Source: Diprion similis
Taxonomy: Eukaryota; Arthropoda; Insecta; Hymenoptera; Diprionidae
Assembly: GCF_021155765.1 (NCBI RefSeq)
Contig: NC_060108.1
Coordinates: 12,993,425-13,057,424 of the forward strand
Direction of reading: 5' to 3'
DNA length: 64,000 nucleotides
Part shown: piece after piece, positions 51,201 to 64,000 of the stretch
Numbering within the stretch: the stretch's first letter is position 1
Layout of the letters: each line of letters begins with the position of its first letter
The notes under the pieces: generated by a model
Seen by the model: only the letters and a program-made list of their open reading frames with translations
Database searches by the model: none
Told to the model about the DNA's origin: nothing
Position numbers and translations under genes: made by a program

Positions 51201-52222
51201 AAACAGAGTAAAAATTGAATGCGACTGTGCTGTGCAGCTGAATTGATCTTTGATGTGACTAAATCTTAAATCTAAATGTACATTTAATGTACGTGTATTA
51301 GGTATAACTTATATACTTATTCGTATACGTATGCCGTGAGGAATCGCGAAATTAGTTTAATTGTAAGTAAATAGAATTTTTGTGCGTTGGAAGACAAAAA
51401 AGTGGAAAAGTCTCGAAGTTGATGCATGTATAGAGAAAAATTATATTCTTGTAAAGATGCGAAAAAGATAATTAACATCTAAACTTATATACTTCGGTGT
51501 AATTTTTTTTTAGTAAAAACAGATTTCAAAGATGCAGTATTTATCTTATCTTCAAATTATCTCAAATTTTATGAATTTATCCGGCGGAAAATTGTCGATT
51601 CGTTGTAGGCTGTCGTTTCCTTTTGTCCCCGTAACTTTAAAACCTTTCCACAAAAATGCTCTCTCTATATACATTTTACAACTTCCGGGTCTTCCTACAA
51701 AATTTCTATTTCCGCTGAAATTTTTTTTCTCTAATTTTTTTATTCAATAGCTCCTCAGAACCCTTGGAAAAACTCTGAATTTTCTGCTCGAGTAGATTTT
51801 TATGCATTTTATGTAGTTAAGTGATCGCGATTTATTCAATAGACTAGCTAGTTCGGGTGTTTTTTATTATTAATTTTTGAGATTTGTTTCACCGTTTTAT
51901 ACGTATCACAGCATAAAATCGTAAAACTGGTATTGCTAATGTGGCCTAAAATTTTTAAACATTGCGATTTGTACATCACAATTAGCAAAATTCTCTACAA
52001 ATTGCAGTGACTGCAATAATAATAATAATGATGATAGTAGTGGTGAAAATTAACGCACGCATCAGTAAAATAATTTTTAAAAAACTACCGAATTACTTGT
52101 CGAATGATGTTTTGTCGAGTTTTACGTAGTTTATACATACGTATGCAATTATACGTATACGTTGGTGAATTTTTTTTGTTTCTTACATATCTAGTCATAA
52201 TTATTTGCTTGCAATAAGAAAA
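48282..52222. other. intergenic, no gene recognised
   Basis: Very AT-rich gap between the convergent Pect and ZP genes; it should hold the rest of the ZP 3' UTR on the minus strand. Only a run of 20 C and short A/T repeats stand out. The 112-codon minus-strand frame at 49553-49891 is a product of AT-rich composition. Confidence 0.6.
50663..50682 (+). repeat. homopolymer run of 20 C
   Basis: Uninterrupted cytosines in non-coding DNA, mirror of the 19-G run at 33357. A probable length-variable and assembly-sensitive site. Confidence 0.85.
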
Positions 52223-55200
52223 TTATTGCACCGTTGAACGTCCCGTATATCCCTGTGTTTCTGAAAATTTTCGCGCACGTTCTCTGACGAGGTCGTCGAT
52301 AGTCTTGTTATGTGTTCCACCGGAAGTTACGCTGTGAAGTCGCGATGCCAGGTAACACATAATGAACGCGGAGAACACGAGAAGCACTCCAAGACCGGAA
52401 GCAAGGTAAAAAAAACTACCGCAACTGCCTTCAAGTCCCGCTACTTTCTCGTAGAGATCTGTCGCAGGAAAAAGGGGGCGAGATAGGAAGACAAAAATAA
52501 GAAAATAGCCAGAAATAATGTTAAAAAAAAAAATGAGGGTAATCGAAAAACGACATTTATGAATACATTGTGGACGATGAAATAGCAAGTTTTGTTATAG
52601 ACTTACCGCCTGGCATCAAAACTGTGTACTCAATGTTTTCCTTGAATTTTGTGAACGGCACAGAATCGTTGAACTTCTTAACGAGCTTCTGAGCGCTGGG
52701 TAATTGCACATCCGGTTCCAAAGAACGTTTTCTTCTTTTACCATGTCCGGCAGGCTCGAACAGGTCCAGACAAAATTCCTGTGAAGACTGTCTTGTGTTG
52801 TGAAATGTGAATTGATTTGGCACAATGTTATTTGAGTTGCGTTCTTTATGCTCCCTTATCACACAAGGAGTTGAGATGTGTTTTTATAATTAAAATTGAC
52901 ACTGTCAAAACATTGCATCCACAAAAAAAACTTCACTTTTTCTATCATAGTATGAATATTAAAATTATATATGAATTTAAGATTTTCAAGAGTTTGCGGT
53001 TCAGCGATAATTAATTTTCCTATGCATTAATTAAAAAAATTATTTAAGTTATTTAACATTTGTAGTTTCGCGATAATCTTATAAAGTTAACTAAATCGGT
53101 TGTAAACACATTCGTAGACACAAACCGAATTCGGATCCGTTTTTAATTTTTATTTATTATAATTTATATAGTTTTAAAAATTAAGAACGTTTGTACGTAA
53201 AATTCGTACGTCAGTGAAAAAAGACTGATTTTAATAATGATCGAGAACTTTCGCGTAACCAGCCGTCTTCCCGACCGACTCGTTTCACAGCTGGCTCACA
53301 ACTGATTCGCGTCAAACTCGAAACCTAAGAAAAAATCTCGACTACGGCGCTTATGTCGTCGGTATCAATTACTAACTTGGATTTCAAATTACCCCCGAAT
53401 TCACAAACGTTCGGTAACGGGAGAAATATACAACGATTCGTTATAATCTTCTGTTTTCATTGCTGTTATCGTATGAAATGTATAGCCAGCGTAAATGGAT
53501 TCAATGCTGTTGTCATTGCCTATTGAGTCTAACTAATAACCACGAATTCCTGAGATCAGCAATGCAGGCTGTATTTTTGGTGTTAATTTAACGAGTACGG
53601 TGCAAAGTGGGCACCTTAAAATTCATGATATCTCAAAAAATTTGGTAGCAAAGTCGACCCCCAGAAATTTATTAAATAACAAAGGATAAAATAAACCACC
53701 TCAACTTTTTATTAAATATGAATTATTCGGAAACCATTTACTCGAGTAATTGCACAGCTGATAACGCGAAACGTTTCAAGTTGTGCTTTACTCTCAACTC
53801 GTCAAAGTCAAATAATTTTCTGAACTTGAATTTATGATTACTTTTTCTCGATAAAGCTAGATAAGAATTAAACATAATTGTTCATATGAAAACTAAACAT
53901 TCCATTCTAATTTTACGCATTATTTTCTTAAGGGGCCCACTTTGCCTCACCCTCCTCTACAAATGTAAACGTACTGCAAAAAAAAAAAAAACACACACAC
54001 AAAATAAATAAAAAATTGACATTTTTATCATTGACTGGTAATGTCATCGACTTCGGGGTACCTGAAAAAATATAAGCATTTAAATTATCAACGTACTGGC
54101 TGGCAGTCTTGAGCCTCCATGCAGGCCTTGATCTGCGAATGTATCCAGAGGGTTGACCTTTCCCTCATCGAGCTGAGGAGGAACGCTTCGAAGTCGAGAA
54201 AGACCTCGTTCTTTTTTCCCCGATATCTCGCTGGCTGGTGGGGAATTATCGAAGCAAAGTCCCGGTTCCTGCAGCCGTCCTTGACCAGGGCGACGCTTCC
54301 TGGAGCGTGGGGCTCGTCGGGATCGGGACTGACGGTCACCTCCAGGAGCTTGATGTGCCCCCAGGCACTTTCGGAGCTTATTCTTGCCCGCAACTGCAGC
54401 TTTGTACCGATTGGAACTGCTTGGTCGACCGTTTGGGAAGCGGCATTCGGATCGGAAGCGTTTCCCACAGCTTCCCGGTACAGAGCGACCTCGTACTCCA
54501 ATCGGCCGGGCGTCTCCTCCACGACACCGGAAACCCGGGCTCCGTGGGGGCTGGGGAATTTATAATGTGATGGAATTTGGACTCTCGTGGACGTTCCACC
54601 GAAATTGATTTTTATGCTTTCAGAGGTTGTGAGACAAATTAAGAACACGATTGTAAGGTTATTATCCCCGTTACAATTGCTAGTGATATTTTGTTTGAAA
54701 AATAGTTTGAAATTTTGAAAGAGTTCTTTATTTCTTTATATTCTAGTTACTGGTAATTCCGAAAAGATAAGTGCATCGCTTGCAGAAAAAGTAAAGTAAA
54801 TAGCTTTCTTGAAACTTGCTCTCCGGATGCTTATTTTTGACTTATTCGATTCGAATTTCAAGTACAGAAAGTGATTTTGAAAATGGTGGATTCAATATAG
54901 TGAATTGCTATATAAATGAAAAACATCTCGGCATCAAGTTTCGTTTAAATTTAAGCGATTCATTAATTTTACGCTGTTTAGAATCCATTGCCGCGTTTTA
55001 ACAATAACTTTTGTGACTTCAAATTCAAATCGAGAGACTCAGATAACACCGACCGGAGAGCAAGTATAAATAAGTTTCGAGAAAGCTTTTTCGGAAAAAG
55101 TATTTGATATTACGTTTCGCGTGGAAGAACGGAGCATGCTTATCTTCTCAGAGCCACTAGAACATGACGGAGTCATATTTGAAGGCTGATGCTGTAAAAC

Positions 55201-58200
55201 TCTTTCCTTAATTTATCATGGATTTTCGTTAAAGAAATCGTTTCGTTCAATTCTAATACAGGGACAAATGTGGAAGCCATATCCTAATGACACATGGTTT
55301 TACGAAGGGGTTTTTATGGAACGACATACACAAGAAGTAAATAATAAATCCTGTAAATATGCATGAAAAAATTCATCCGAATCCTTTTGTTAATTATCTC
55401 CAAACGAAAAACAGTGAAACTTACGGCACCAAGATCTTTTAGCTTTTAGAAAAGTTTTCTTTTCAGGATGAATTCGATCTGCGGGGGCTTTTCCGTGAGC
55501 TTTAAATTTGAATAGCCATTCGTTCTACATGTACTCACAACGTTCCAGCAAAGCCCGCAGCTTTGTGTCGCAGCAACGTTGGCTCAGGAGGTCTACACAT
55601 CAGGATCAATTCTTGATCAGCTAGCATCACAACGCCTGGGAAAGCTGGGAACCATACTCTGAGATGAATGAATTCCTGAAAAATATCCGCCCGTGTAGAG
55701 TCCGATGTTTTATACTGTGTCTAATAATTTCTGATCAAAACGAGAAAAATTGACATTTTTTTCTCCTGTGGCTTTCACCGGGTGATGGAAAAGTATTTGA
55801 TCAGTATTCCGCATAGTACGAGTAATAATCACACTCTTTCTATGTAAATAATTGAAACTTTACGTGTCTGGCTTTTCCAGAAGAAACAGTCTAGAATTTT
55901 CGAGGAAATGAGACTTTCAAAGGTGAAAATTCGATTAGTCAAAATTGACCTACGAAAATGGAACATGCATTTTTCAAATTTGGAAGATTACCTAATTCAT
56001 GAACTAACGAGTCATTCGCCAATTATTTGTTTAAATTTCAATCTATTTTTACAAAAAGAAAAAGAGGGATTCAAATAACAAACATTTTCCCATAATTCTG
56101 AGCCTGAGTTTAAGTAACAGAGAATCAAAGACTGAACTTACGTTTCTCTTGAGAATACCGCAACGGGAAAAGTCCGTGACCTTGAGAAGGTAGTTATCCT
56201 CTTGTGGGTCGGTGGGATCCGGTCTAATTTGGCAACTCGGATCTGTGAGCGGATTCGCTGCTCTGTCGTCCGCGAATAATGGGGCTCCTTTGAAGCCAAC
56301 GGGACGTCGTATCTTGGCAGTTAACAAATCGGAACCCGAGCCTGCAAGGCTGCATTGAATTTCCGAAACTTCATAGTCTTGAGCTAGGCACAGGTTCGCC
56401 TGTGACATGCATGGTGAAAAATAAATTTTCAAAAAACCAACTTAACATCAATTTCGATTCATCTTTCCTTCGAACAAATATTAACAGTTTATATTAAGGA
56501 ACAATTTGAACGATTCTTGTTTTCGCAGGATTTTTTTAATCTCCGCATTCTCATCGTTATTTCGCCAGCCAGGTTTTAGGCTCCATTCAGAGACACGAGA
56601 GGCCCCTTTGAGGGGCAGGGTGAAGGGAGGCTAAAAGTTATTCTTACGTAATATTTTACAAGTAGAAATGTGCATAATAGACATGTTCAACTGAGAAAAA
56701 ATGTTCGTTCAACAATGTCTGGGGAAACAAAAATCGCACAGAAAATTAAAGTTCAGTTTCAAAAGATTTCTATTTAGACGTTTTACAAACTATGAGATAT
56801 ATTTTTTCATTTTTAATATACAATTTCATCTACATATATTGTTATTGTAAAAATTTTTCTTTCATAATAAGTTTTTAAAATTGTAAATGTGTTCATATTT
56901 ACACACTTTGAAGCTTATAAGTGAAAACTGGACGTAAAATCTTACGTAAGAAGTGGGGGAGGGAGTCCAAGAAGTCTTATGTGTTCTTACATGGGGGTAG
57001 GGGGGTTAAAATGGTTAAAATCGTCCTCACGTAATCAATGAATGGCCCCTATCCGTGTAGGCACATACGTAACAGCATACAAGTGATTGTGGCATCGAAT
57101 ACGACTCGTATATGATCCATCTTTGGCACGCGCTTAAGCCACCTGGTCTCGCCGGGTAAACATAAATGAGCAGTCTAAGGATAAATGAGCTCTGGACGGA
57201 GTAACGGTGCAGCGTGTAATGCTCTGGTGAATACGTTAAAATTTGACTGTATGTATGGGTGTGTGTGTGTGTGTGTGTGTGCAAATTTATCACCGCATAT
57301 GTAACCCACCCATGATACACATATTAGGCAAAACGTATGTAAGATCCGTGAAAGGATTTATCATAAATTTAAAATGCGCACATATTTAACGAACGATTAT
57401 AGTACGCAAGATCCTGCGCAATTATATGTGGGTCACTGTTAAAATATTACGCGTATTAATGAGGTCTCAAATTCATAGATTATATATATATATATAGTGA
57501 TTTAGCGTAATGAAGGAAATACCGTAGAAAAGAATTACCGTAGAGCAGCAACGGTTTAGTTATTTTCTTTTTTCTTTTTCTTTTACTTCAAGAGTCTGGG
57601 TCTTTTTTGATTTTTTGTATCTACATGTATACGTATAACTGGACAAGATTTCTTTCTTTCTTTTTCCTCAATTCACATAGACATGGTATTCGTTTCTGTA
57701 TAAATAGAAAGAAAAATTAATTAACCATGTCACACCGTTTGAAAGGTACGATGATTTTTGAAACTTTGTTAATTCGACCTCCTTAATTTAGGCGATAAAC
57801 TTAATTCAATATTAATTGGTTTATTTTTCTTTTGGAGCCGTTTTTGGTATTCCAGTTGGATTCGAAAAGTAATGTGAAACTAAAATACTTTCAGTTATTT
57901 AGATCAAAAGCTGAATGTATATGTTATATCAAATCTATCGTCATTTACGGAAAATTTCTATGCTTTTTCAGGCTGATTCTGTGATTTTTAATCGAAAAAT
58001 TTTACAGTTTTACTGCATGTTTGCTGATAATTTTTAATATTAGTCAACTTATGCGGAATAAATAAATCAATTCGAAAAATATGCTTAATATAATTTATCT
58101 GAACTTTTGTCACAGAAATCGTAGATTTCCTTAAAATTGGCATAGCTTCAAACCTTTGAACGATCTTTGAAAATGTTTTATTCAATTTCGATTTTTCGAA

Positions 58201-58965
58201 AACCGCATCGATCGATCAACTACAACGTTGGAATTGAATTTCAATAAGCATAAATCTTGAGATTCTTTACACATGCATATTAATTTTATGCGAATGATCA
58301 TATAAGAATACGAAACATAGTGTACAGTGTCATTAAATGTGTTCCTTGCATTATTATATCAATTACGAAACAAACCGCAATGCGAAATTGCAATTCTCAA
58401 TTTTCGTAAAATTTGCAAGCTACGGATTCAACCCTAATTAATTTCCTTCCGGTAGCGCCTGAGTAGCAAACGCTGTTCTGATCAGCCATCTGTTACCTAA
58501 CGCGGCGGGAAAAACAGCGAATTCAAGTTATAAAAAGATATTCGCGAGCGATAAGCGTGCTGAAGAATTTTGCTAATATTCCGCGATAACTTCACAAAAC
58601 GGGGTTTACTGCCCAGAGTCGGAAGTCCATTTCATCTGGATTATTTATCTCGCGTTGTTTGAAGTTATAAACCGCGTCGCGGCGTCTATAGAGATCCTTG
58701 TCATTAAAGCTGGTAAGCGGTACTCAGATAGAGACCGGTAAACGAGACGCGGACAGGTTTAGTCTGTCTCTCTCCTTCTCCGTGTTTACAGACATACAAC
58801 TTTCTCATTCAACAAGCATTGATAAGATCCATTATTGTCGATAAGTTGAAATAAATTGAATTGAAATAAATGAAATCAAGTAAATTTGAAAAAGAATCTT
58901 CCAAAGGTAAAAAAATTCCTTTCACTCACCGTCAAAGCGATCGACATTAAAATCCTCCTCCACAT
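52223..58965 (-). CDS. zona pellucida (ZP) domain type I membrane protein
   Basis: Apical extracellular-matrix type protein; ZP modules polymerise after furin cleavage and anchor cuticle or lumen matrix to epithelia. Minus-strand exons: 58965-58930, 56399-56142, 55675-55539, 54616-54097, 52778-52607, 52458-52223; 452 residues, all phases close. The signal peptide MWRRILMSIALTANLCLA is split by intron 1. ZP-N follows (DYEVSEIQCSL, DPSCQI, FSRCGI, LMCRPPEP), then ZP-C (~150-317) with DGCRNRDF, the F..SSM.. strand and the Cys pair IKACMEAQDC. A furin site GKRRKR|S is at ~330-336, a transmembrane helix at ~390-412 and a 40-residue cytoplasmic tail. Layout and length resemble small insect ZP proteins such as Piopio, but I cannot name the orthologue from sequence alone. 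Intron 1 (2.5 kb) hosts a probable DNA element. Confidence 0.85.
56577..57054. mobile_element. probable non-autonomous DNA element in ZP intron 1
   Basis: The two ends resemble each other inverted: CCATTCAGAGACACGAG on the left, and CCATTCATTGATTACGTGAG when the right end is read on the minus strand. Further in, TTCTTACGTAATATTTTAC (56643-56664) pairs with GTAAAATCTTACGTAAGAA (56934-56953). G-rich strips (gaagggagg; tgggggaggga; gggggtagggggg) lie inside both ends. No target duplication was established, and the inner arms diverge. Confidence 0.45.
57259..57281 (+). repeat. (TG)n dinucleotide repeat
   Basis: About eleven GT units inside the first coding intron of the ZP gene. A (TA)n tract follows at about 57481-57496. 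Confidence 0.9.
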
Positions 58966-58986
58966 CTTTGATTGAATCTTCCTCTT

Positions 58987-59150
58987 ACTGTGTAATAATC
59001 AATGTTGCAATCACTGTCTCGTCTATTATCGACCAAATTGAACTGATGAAACTCGAGAACTCGAATCTGGTTCCAACTTACTCGGGGCGGGATCGTCCAA
59101 GAAGGAATTATCGGGTGGTTGAATTAAGCTGAAGGCTGTCGACGGACTGA
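58987..59150 (-). other. 5' UTR splice structure of the ZP gene (predicted)
   Basis: Upstream of the ZP start codon on the minus strand, an acceptor (ttacacag, ending 58988) precedes 22 bases of 5' UTR and the ATG at 58965. A consensus donor CCCCGA|GTAAGT ends a likely first exon at 59082. A TCAGTCC initiator-like site lies near 59150. Together they suggest a non-coding exon of about 70 bases and a short intron 59081-58988. Confidence 0.45.
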
Positions 59151-62100
59151 TGTGAGTTACTCCATCGGAGTCCAGAGCGTCCTCCACTGGGCAGAGGCGA
59201 TCGCTCCGGGAGGCGGGAGAGAATTACGAGACCATTCGGAGTACTGTTAATGCATGCCCACTGCCCCTGCTAACAACCATCCTTCGCTCTTGTCCTCCTT
59301 GCCATACTCTTCAAGGTATAATAGAACTCCGCATGTGCCATGGGTCAGAGCCTGTAAGTTGTATTAGCCATTTGAAAGAAGTTTGAAACCAGGTGAAATA
59401 TCGAGTCTTTGTTTTGTTTAGTAGTTTAATCGAAACTTTGGAAGCCTCGAAGTTTTGGGTGAAAATTAATCTAATCTAAGTACGTAAGAACTTCGGGAAA
59501 TGATTTATATCGTGAGATCACCGGGCGAACTCGTCGCTTGGCGCCATTTGAAGCTACATTTGTTATTTCTGCATATTCAATACGCAGCTTAGGTTGCTTA
59601 TCTACTGGCATTGACCGACGACAAGTTTCACAGAAAACCAACGACTCTTTTTTGTATAAGGAATCTATTTGTTGAGAAATTGTTTACACGTTTCCTTCAA
59701 TTGCCATGAAATTCATTTGCTTCGGCAAATAGGCGAAGTTCAAAACAGAAAAATAATTCTAAATAGTTTCATACGAATGATTGTTTATTTATTTTTTTTT
59801 CGGTTTTTTGTTTTTTGTTTTCGCAAATGATTTCAAGTGTAGATTTTACTTTGGAGATTCTAAGAAAATGCATTCAACTAAATTACAACTCCTAATTCAA
59901 AATTATTGATATGAATTTGAGAAACCGTACATAATGCGAAGTTCACGAATATTATTGTACCTAAGTAAGTAAAAAATCGTCAGAATTTCTCAAGATCGTC
60001 TCATTATTGCTGTAACGAATTTCTTTATAAAAGACATTTTCTTTATTACACACAAAATCTTTTTACACACCTGTGCAGCATATGCGATTGGTACTTCGGC
60101 GTATTTTCCATCTTATTGGTGCTTCTTCTTGTCCTCCTTATTTCTTTTTAGTCTCCTTTACGGCACCGTTCGATGTCGCCTCCCTGAAGAAATCGTGTGC
60201 ATCGAGTGTCTGCAGGTGGAAGGCTTACTGGGTCAATGTCATCTCGTATTCCTCTTTATTTTGCATTTCGTTAACTGTCTAACTGCACTTTAATCTGTTA
60301 TTTCTGATTAAAGTAGGTAGGTACGTGTGCCACGCTCCGGTGGTCCGCACGCAGTGATCACTCTACCGAACGTATAACGTCGGCATCCCACACATGGACA
60401 CTCATCGTCAGTCTTGGCCCGATTTGGGCCGCGGTAAAAAACTCCGTTGTAATTCTAACGCCGAGCGAAAATTCCTTCGTCCCGCGCTGATTTCAGTTCT
60501 TTATTCAAATACGTAATTACACTTCGTTAATATAGGAAACCGGAAGCAGTCCGTTCATCGTGTCTGTTAGACAATTACTTTTTTCAGGATAAGAATAATA
60601 CTACAAAAAAAAAAAAAATAATATTCTTCGCTCAGGCTGCAATCCTGGGGCCAGGCGTTTCACCTCCTTCGTGAATTCTACGCAAATTTTTGCGAGAACT
60701 TTGTCCAAGCCCTAGATTTCCGGAAAACTAGGGAATCAGCGTCGATGTAACGGGGCTGAGCGAACGAAGACAGGAATTTTTACGCGTCTCGTGTTTATAT
60801 TCAGTTCTTGAATAAATTTCCATACAGTTTTTTCATCCTCATTGCATGATGCATTGATGGAGGATAATGTACGAGTATGTTTGTTTTCAGTTGGGAATAT
60901 TGGACGGCTGCAGTACATCGACATCTTATATTTTTTACGATGGCATAAATTTTGCAAGACAAATTTTTTTTTGACAATTGCGATAATGGTGCGTATAAAA
61001 ATAAATTCCGGTTCACGTATACGATTAGCGGAATTAAATTGGCACGCAGGCTTAATGTTAAGAGATCTCGAGCACCTGAGAGGCAGATTAGAATCTTGAA
61101 GAGTGAAGACTGGATGAGTGAAGCCGGTTCTTGGATTGACGATGATCGTCGATCATGTGTCGGCAAGATTTTTCGAACGAAACGCTACCAGGTGTTGATC
61201 AATCAACGACTCGACGCGTAGAGTGCGTGTGTGAAGGTACGCATACCTGCATATCGGACCAACGTACAGGCACGGCATGACGGCAAAACGAAATATAACG
61301 GAACGATAATATTCTACCCGGGAAGTGGCAAAGATGCAAAGCAAAGGAATAACAGAATGCTGTTAGATACGCATACTGTCCGCGTGATATACTCGATGAT
61401 CCTGCTGCACGCGGCATTTCAAATCCTCAAGGATCTACCTCGCAACCCTTTGCACACACCGGGTGTCGCATTTCAATCAGCCAGTAACTGAGATGTCTTT
61501 CTGGTTGTTGCAGGAAAATTGGTTTCTGTATGGATAATTTTTTGCGAGAAATAATGGTACAGAGTTTTAGTAAAAAATTTCGTCCCTTTTTACAGAAATT
61601 TTTCTACCTGTGCAAAGATTGGATGTAATCGGCCTTAAAACGATTAGAAAAATATTGAGGGACCAGTCGTAAAAGTTTTCGATTCGATGGTGTACTGCAT
61701 TCAGTTATCTTATTGAAAGGTGAAATTTGAATCGGTTCTTTAAAAATCTTCAACACGCACGTGATCGCAAATTTGCACTCCATCATCTTCTACACGGTAA
61801 TTTCTGTTAAGCGATGACCCTGGAGAAGTTGAAAGATAATTTTTGTACAATTTGACTAATATTATGTTTATCTTGTAGGTTCCCCCCGGTCTCCTATGCA
61901 ATTGCAATTTTTTTCCAAGCCCGGTAGTCAGTGCATCGCTTGACAGCGTTACCAATTTTATAAATCGAGGACGAAGGTAGATATACGGAGTTTCCGTTAG
62001 TCGGAGAGGCAGCTTTAACAGCTCTTCTTTGACGCGTTTTCTTTTTCTCTCGTTTCATTTTACGCTGTCCATTTTCGTTTTTTATTTTTCTCTTTCTCCG

Positions 62101-64000
62101 CCGCACGGTTTTACTTTACTTTCTTCGTGAACAAACAATTTTCCTGATCGATTCTGCAATTTAGCATTCCGTATACATGCCTATATGTATTATACTTGAG
62201 TACGATGCGCGCTTTGAGCTTTTCCGCAACTGCAACGAAAAGGGAATTCCCGATTCGATTTCCCGCAAGCAGTATCATGATTGCTGTTAAACCTCCAGGT
62301 AACGGAAACGATGGTTGGTCGCGGATGGGATAAAAAACCGGCTGCTGTAAGCCTCGTATGCACCGGTCAGCAATTTTATTATGTATATAATTTACCCGCT
62401 CGCATATAATGGCGAGTTTAATTACTCCCCCGCGTTGATCAGCAGTAATTACGTTACATTCTACTCGCATACTGAATCCATTTATTAATAATACACTATG
62501 TAACCGTTACGAAATATCGTGTTGGTATGAGATACCGACAAGTCTCACACCTAACAATCACATTAATCATAAATAGATCCACAGAATTCAATCACATATT
62601 CGACAATTCTATGATTTTTATCGTCTACCTCATTAAATGTATTTTTTTTCACCTCGTGAGGTTCGAATTATCGAAAAGAAAATTCAAATAGTTGGGCATA
62701 TCAGCAAAAAAAGCAGTTTCAAATTAACATAAGAACAGTAAAAAAATGCAATTGTTCATCCAATTAATGTATGTATCACGTGAGCATTGAAAGGCGCTCA
62801 GAGTGATATGCGTGAATCGTGATGTGCATACGATATTCCTTTCCATTGTTGGGTTAGTTCCTTTGATTTACCTTTCGCCGCATTATGCGTATCGCGGTAA
62901 CTTGAGGGAATGATGAAGTCCAAGATTAATGATATAATTATCCGTTACTGTAACGTCGTGGTTCAGCCTGTTACGGACCATAGATAAAATTAATGGCGAA
63001 CGCCCGCCAAGCTAAGCTAAGCAGAACTTAAGTTACCTGCATTTCCTGCAAACATCTATCCACCTGCATTTTCCGCATCCCGTTCTCCGGGCCTTGACCG
63101 TCGTCGCCAAAAACGTCCAAAGTTCCCGCCGGATTTCTATTTAGACCTGTAATTTAGATGCGCTGCGAAAAAACTTGTAAAATAATTATCGACCTCTGAG
63201 TGCTTGAATCCCGAACTGAAATTGATACGAGATTCAATATCACGTGAGGTACGTTAAACTCACTTAACTATTCTGAGAATGGTATTTTTTCGTTTTACGG
63301 TTCTCCTCAAACATTTCAAAACCGATATTTTGCGGTCCAATTACTCACCAGGATGAAAACCTGCACGGAACTTATTCCCAGGTTTAAACGAGGTGAAAGT
63401 AAATAATCTCACGATAGCGATATATATTCTTCGAGAAGAGTCGATGAGTGGTTCAGCATGAAAACGCAATTAATGAAGTAAGTGACTGCCGGTTATTAAT
63501 AACTTGCAGGTAGTATAATTCTGTTTTCTTACTCCGCAACGCCAGCATCCCGCAACTATCATCCTGAAACCGAAGAGTAAGTCTCAACTCTCTGAACCTG
63601 CAGCAGCTGGAGGCTTTAAATTCGAGAACTTGGTACACGATACATGCAGTTATGACCAATGTATGTCAACTGCGAAACGTCACCGAAGCTATCGCTTGTA
63701 CGAAAGATAAGACGGGCACTCACTGATCCAGAGAGCAGGCGTCAATTAGGCGTCATCCTTCGGCTTAAATCAGTGCAGAAGAGCAGCCGCAATGCGATGT
63801 ATACATCTCGTTTTTGGGGCATCGGGTTATAAGCATAACGGATTAATGCCGGCCGCTAATGCTAATGGGTCTTGGGCCAGTAATAGCTTGCAGTTCGGGT
63901 GTTAAAACGAGGATATCATACTCTGCTTGTTTATGCTAATTCGTTGGAATCGCCGTTCGAATAACGAATGAGGGTTGCGTGACTGTCTGCACTTCTTCGA
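59151..64000. other. intergenic, no gene recognised
   Basis: Upstream of the ZP gene. Local patches such as 60300-60500 and 61020-61490 are less AT-rich and hold several overlapping frames of 60-120 codons on both strands, none with a domain or splice partners. They could be regulatory or an exon of an unseen gene. Nothing more is supported. Confidence 0.5.

Overview
The window reads as nuclear DNA of an insect. Coding exons sit in AT-rich non-coding sequence with GT-AG introns, microsatellites and small DNA-transposon remnants. Protein families (CLIPA-type serine protease homologue, p68/Rm62 helicase, insect-type ethanolamine-phosphate cytidylyltransferase, ZP transmembrane protein) are arthropod-like. 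A sawfly-like hymenopteran is my best guess, but that is inference from protein feel and AT bias, not something the sequence proves.

Layout. 774-5798 (+): a complete 15-exon gene for a divergent 2-oxoglutarate dehydrogenase E1 paralogue. 5.8-10.1 kb: no gene seen. 10107-11236 (-): a small protein with two degenerate RRM domains and a lysine-rich tail. 11.2-18.4 kb: gene-poor. 18378-28113 (+): an inactive CLIP-domain serine protease homologue, scarface-like, with a cluster of three TATA/initiator pairs, a 5' UTR exon and seven coding exons (1213 codons). 30079-30639 (-): an intronless N-alpha-acetyltransferase 10 catalytic subunit. 32661-38213 (+): a p68/DDX5-type DEAD-box helicase whose start codon appears to be split by its first intron. 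42562-47396 (+): ethanolamine-phosphate cytidylyltransferase, six exons, followed by a G-quadruplex-like 3' UTR tract and a foldback transposon of about 690 bp. 52223-58965 (-): a ZP-domain type I membrane protein in six coding exons, with a likely DNA element in its first coding intron. 59.1-64 kb: nothing coding that I can support.

The genes do not form a pathway. They are a mixed metazoan neighbourhood: mitochondrial carbon metabolism, RNA handling, apical extracellular matrix/epithelial proteins, N-terminal acetylation and phosphatidylethanolamine synthesis. Splice models were built by hand; every multi-exon coding model closes in frame from ATG to stop, which is the main support for the boundaries given.

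I found no strong case for a wholly new system. The best leads are the ~390-residue insertion that separates the two halves of the CLIP cysteine set in the scarface-like protein, its three evenly spaced core promoters, two stop-free introns of 3n length in the dehydrogenase, the split start codon of the helicase, the 3' UTR G-quadruplex of Pect, and two uncatalogued inverted-repeat elements.
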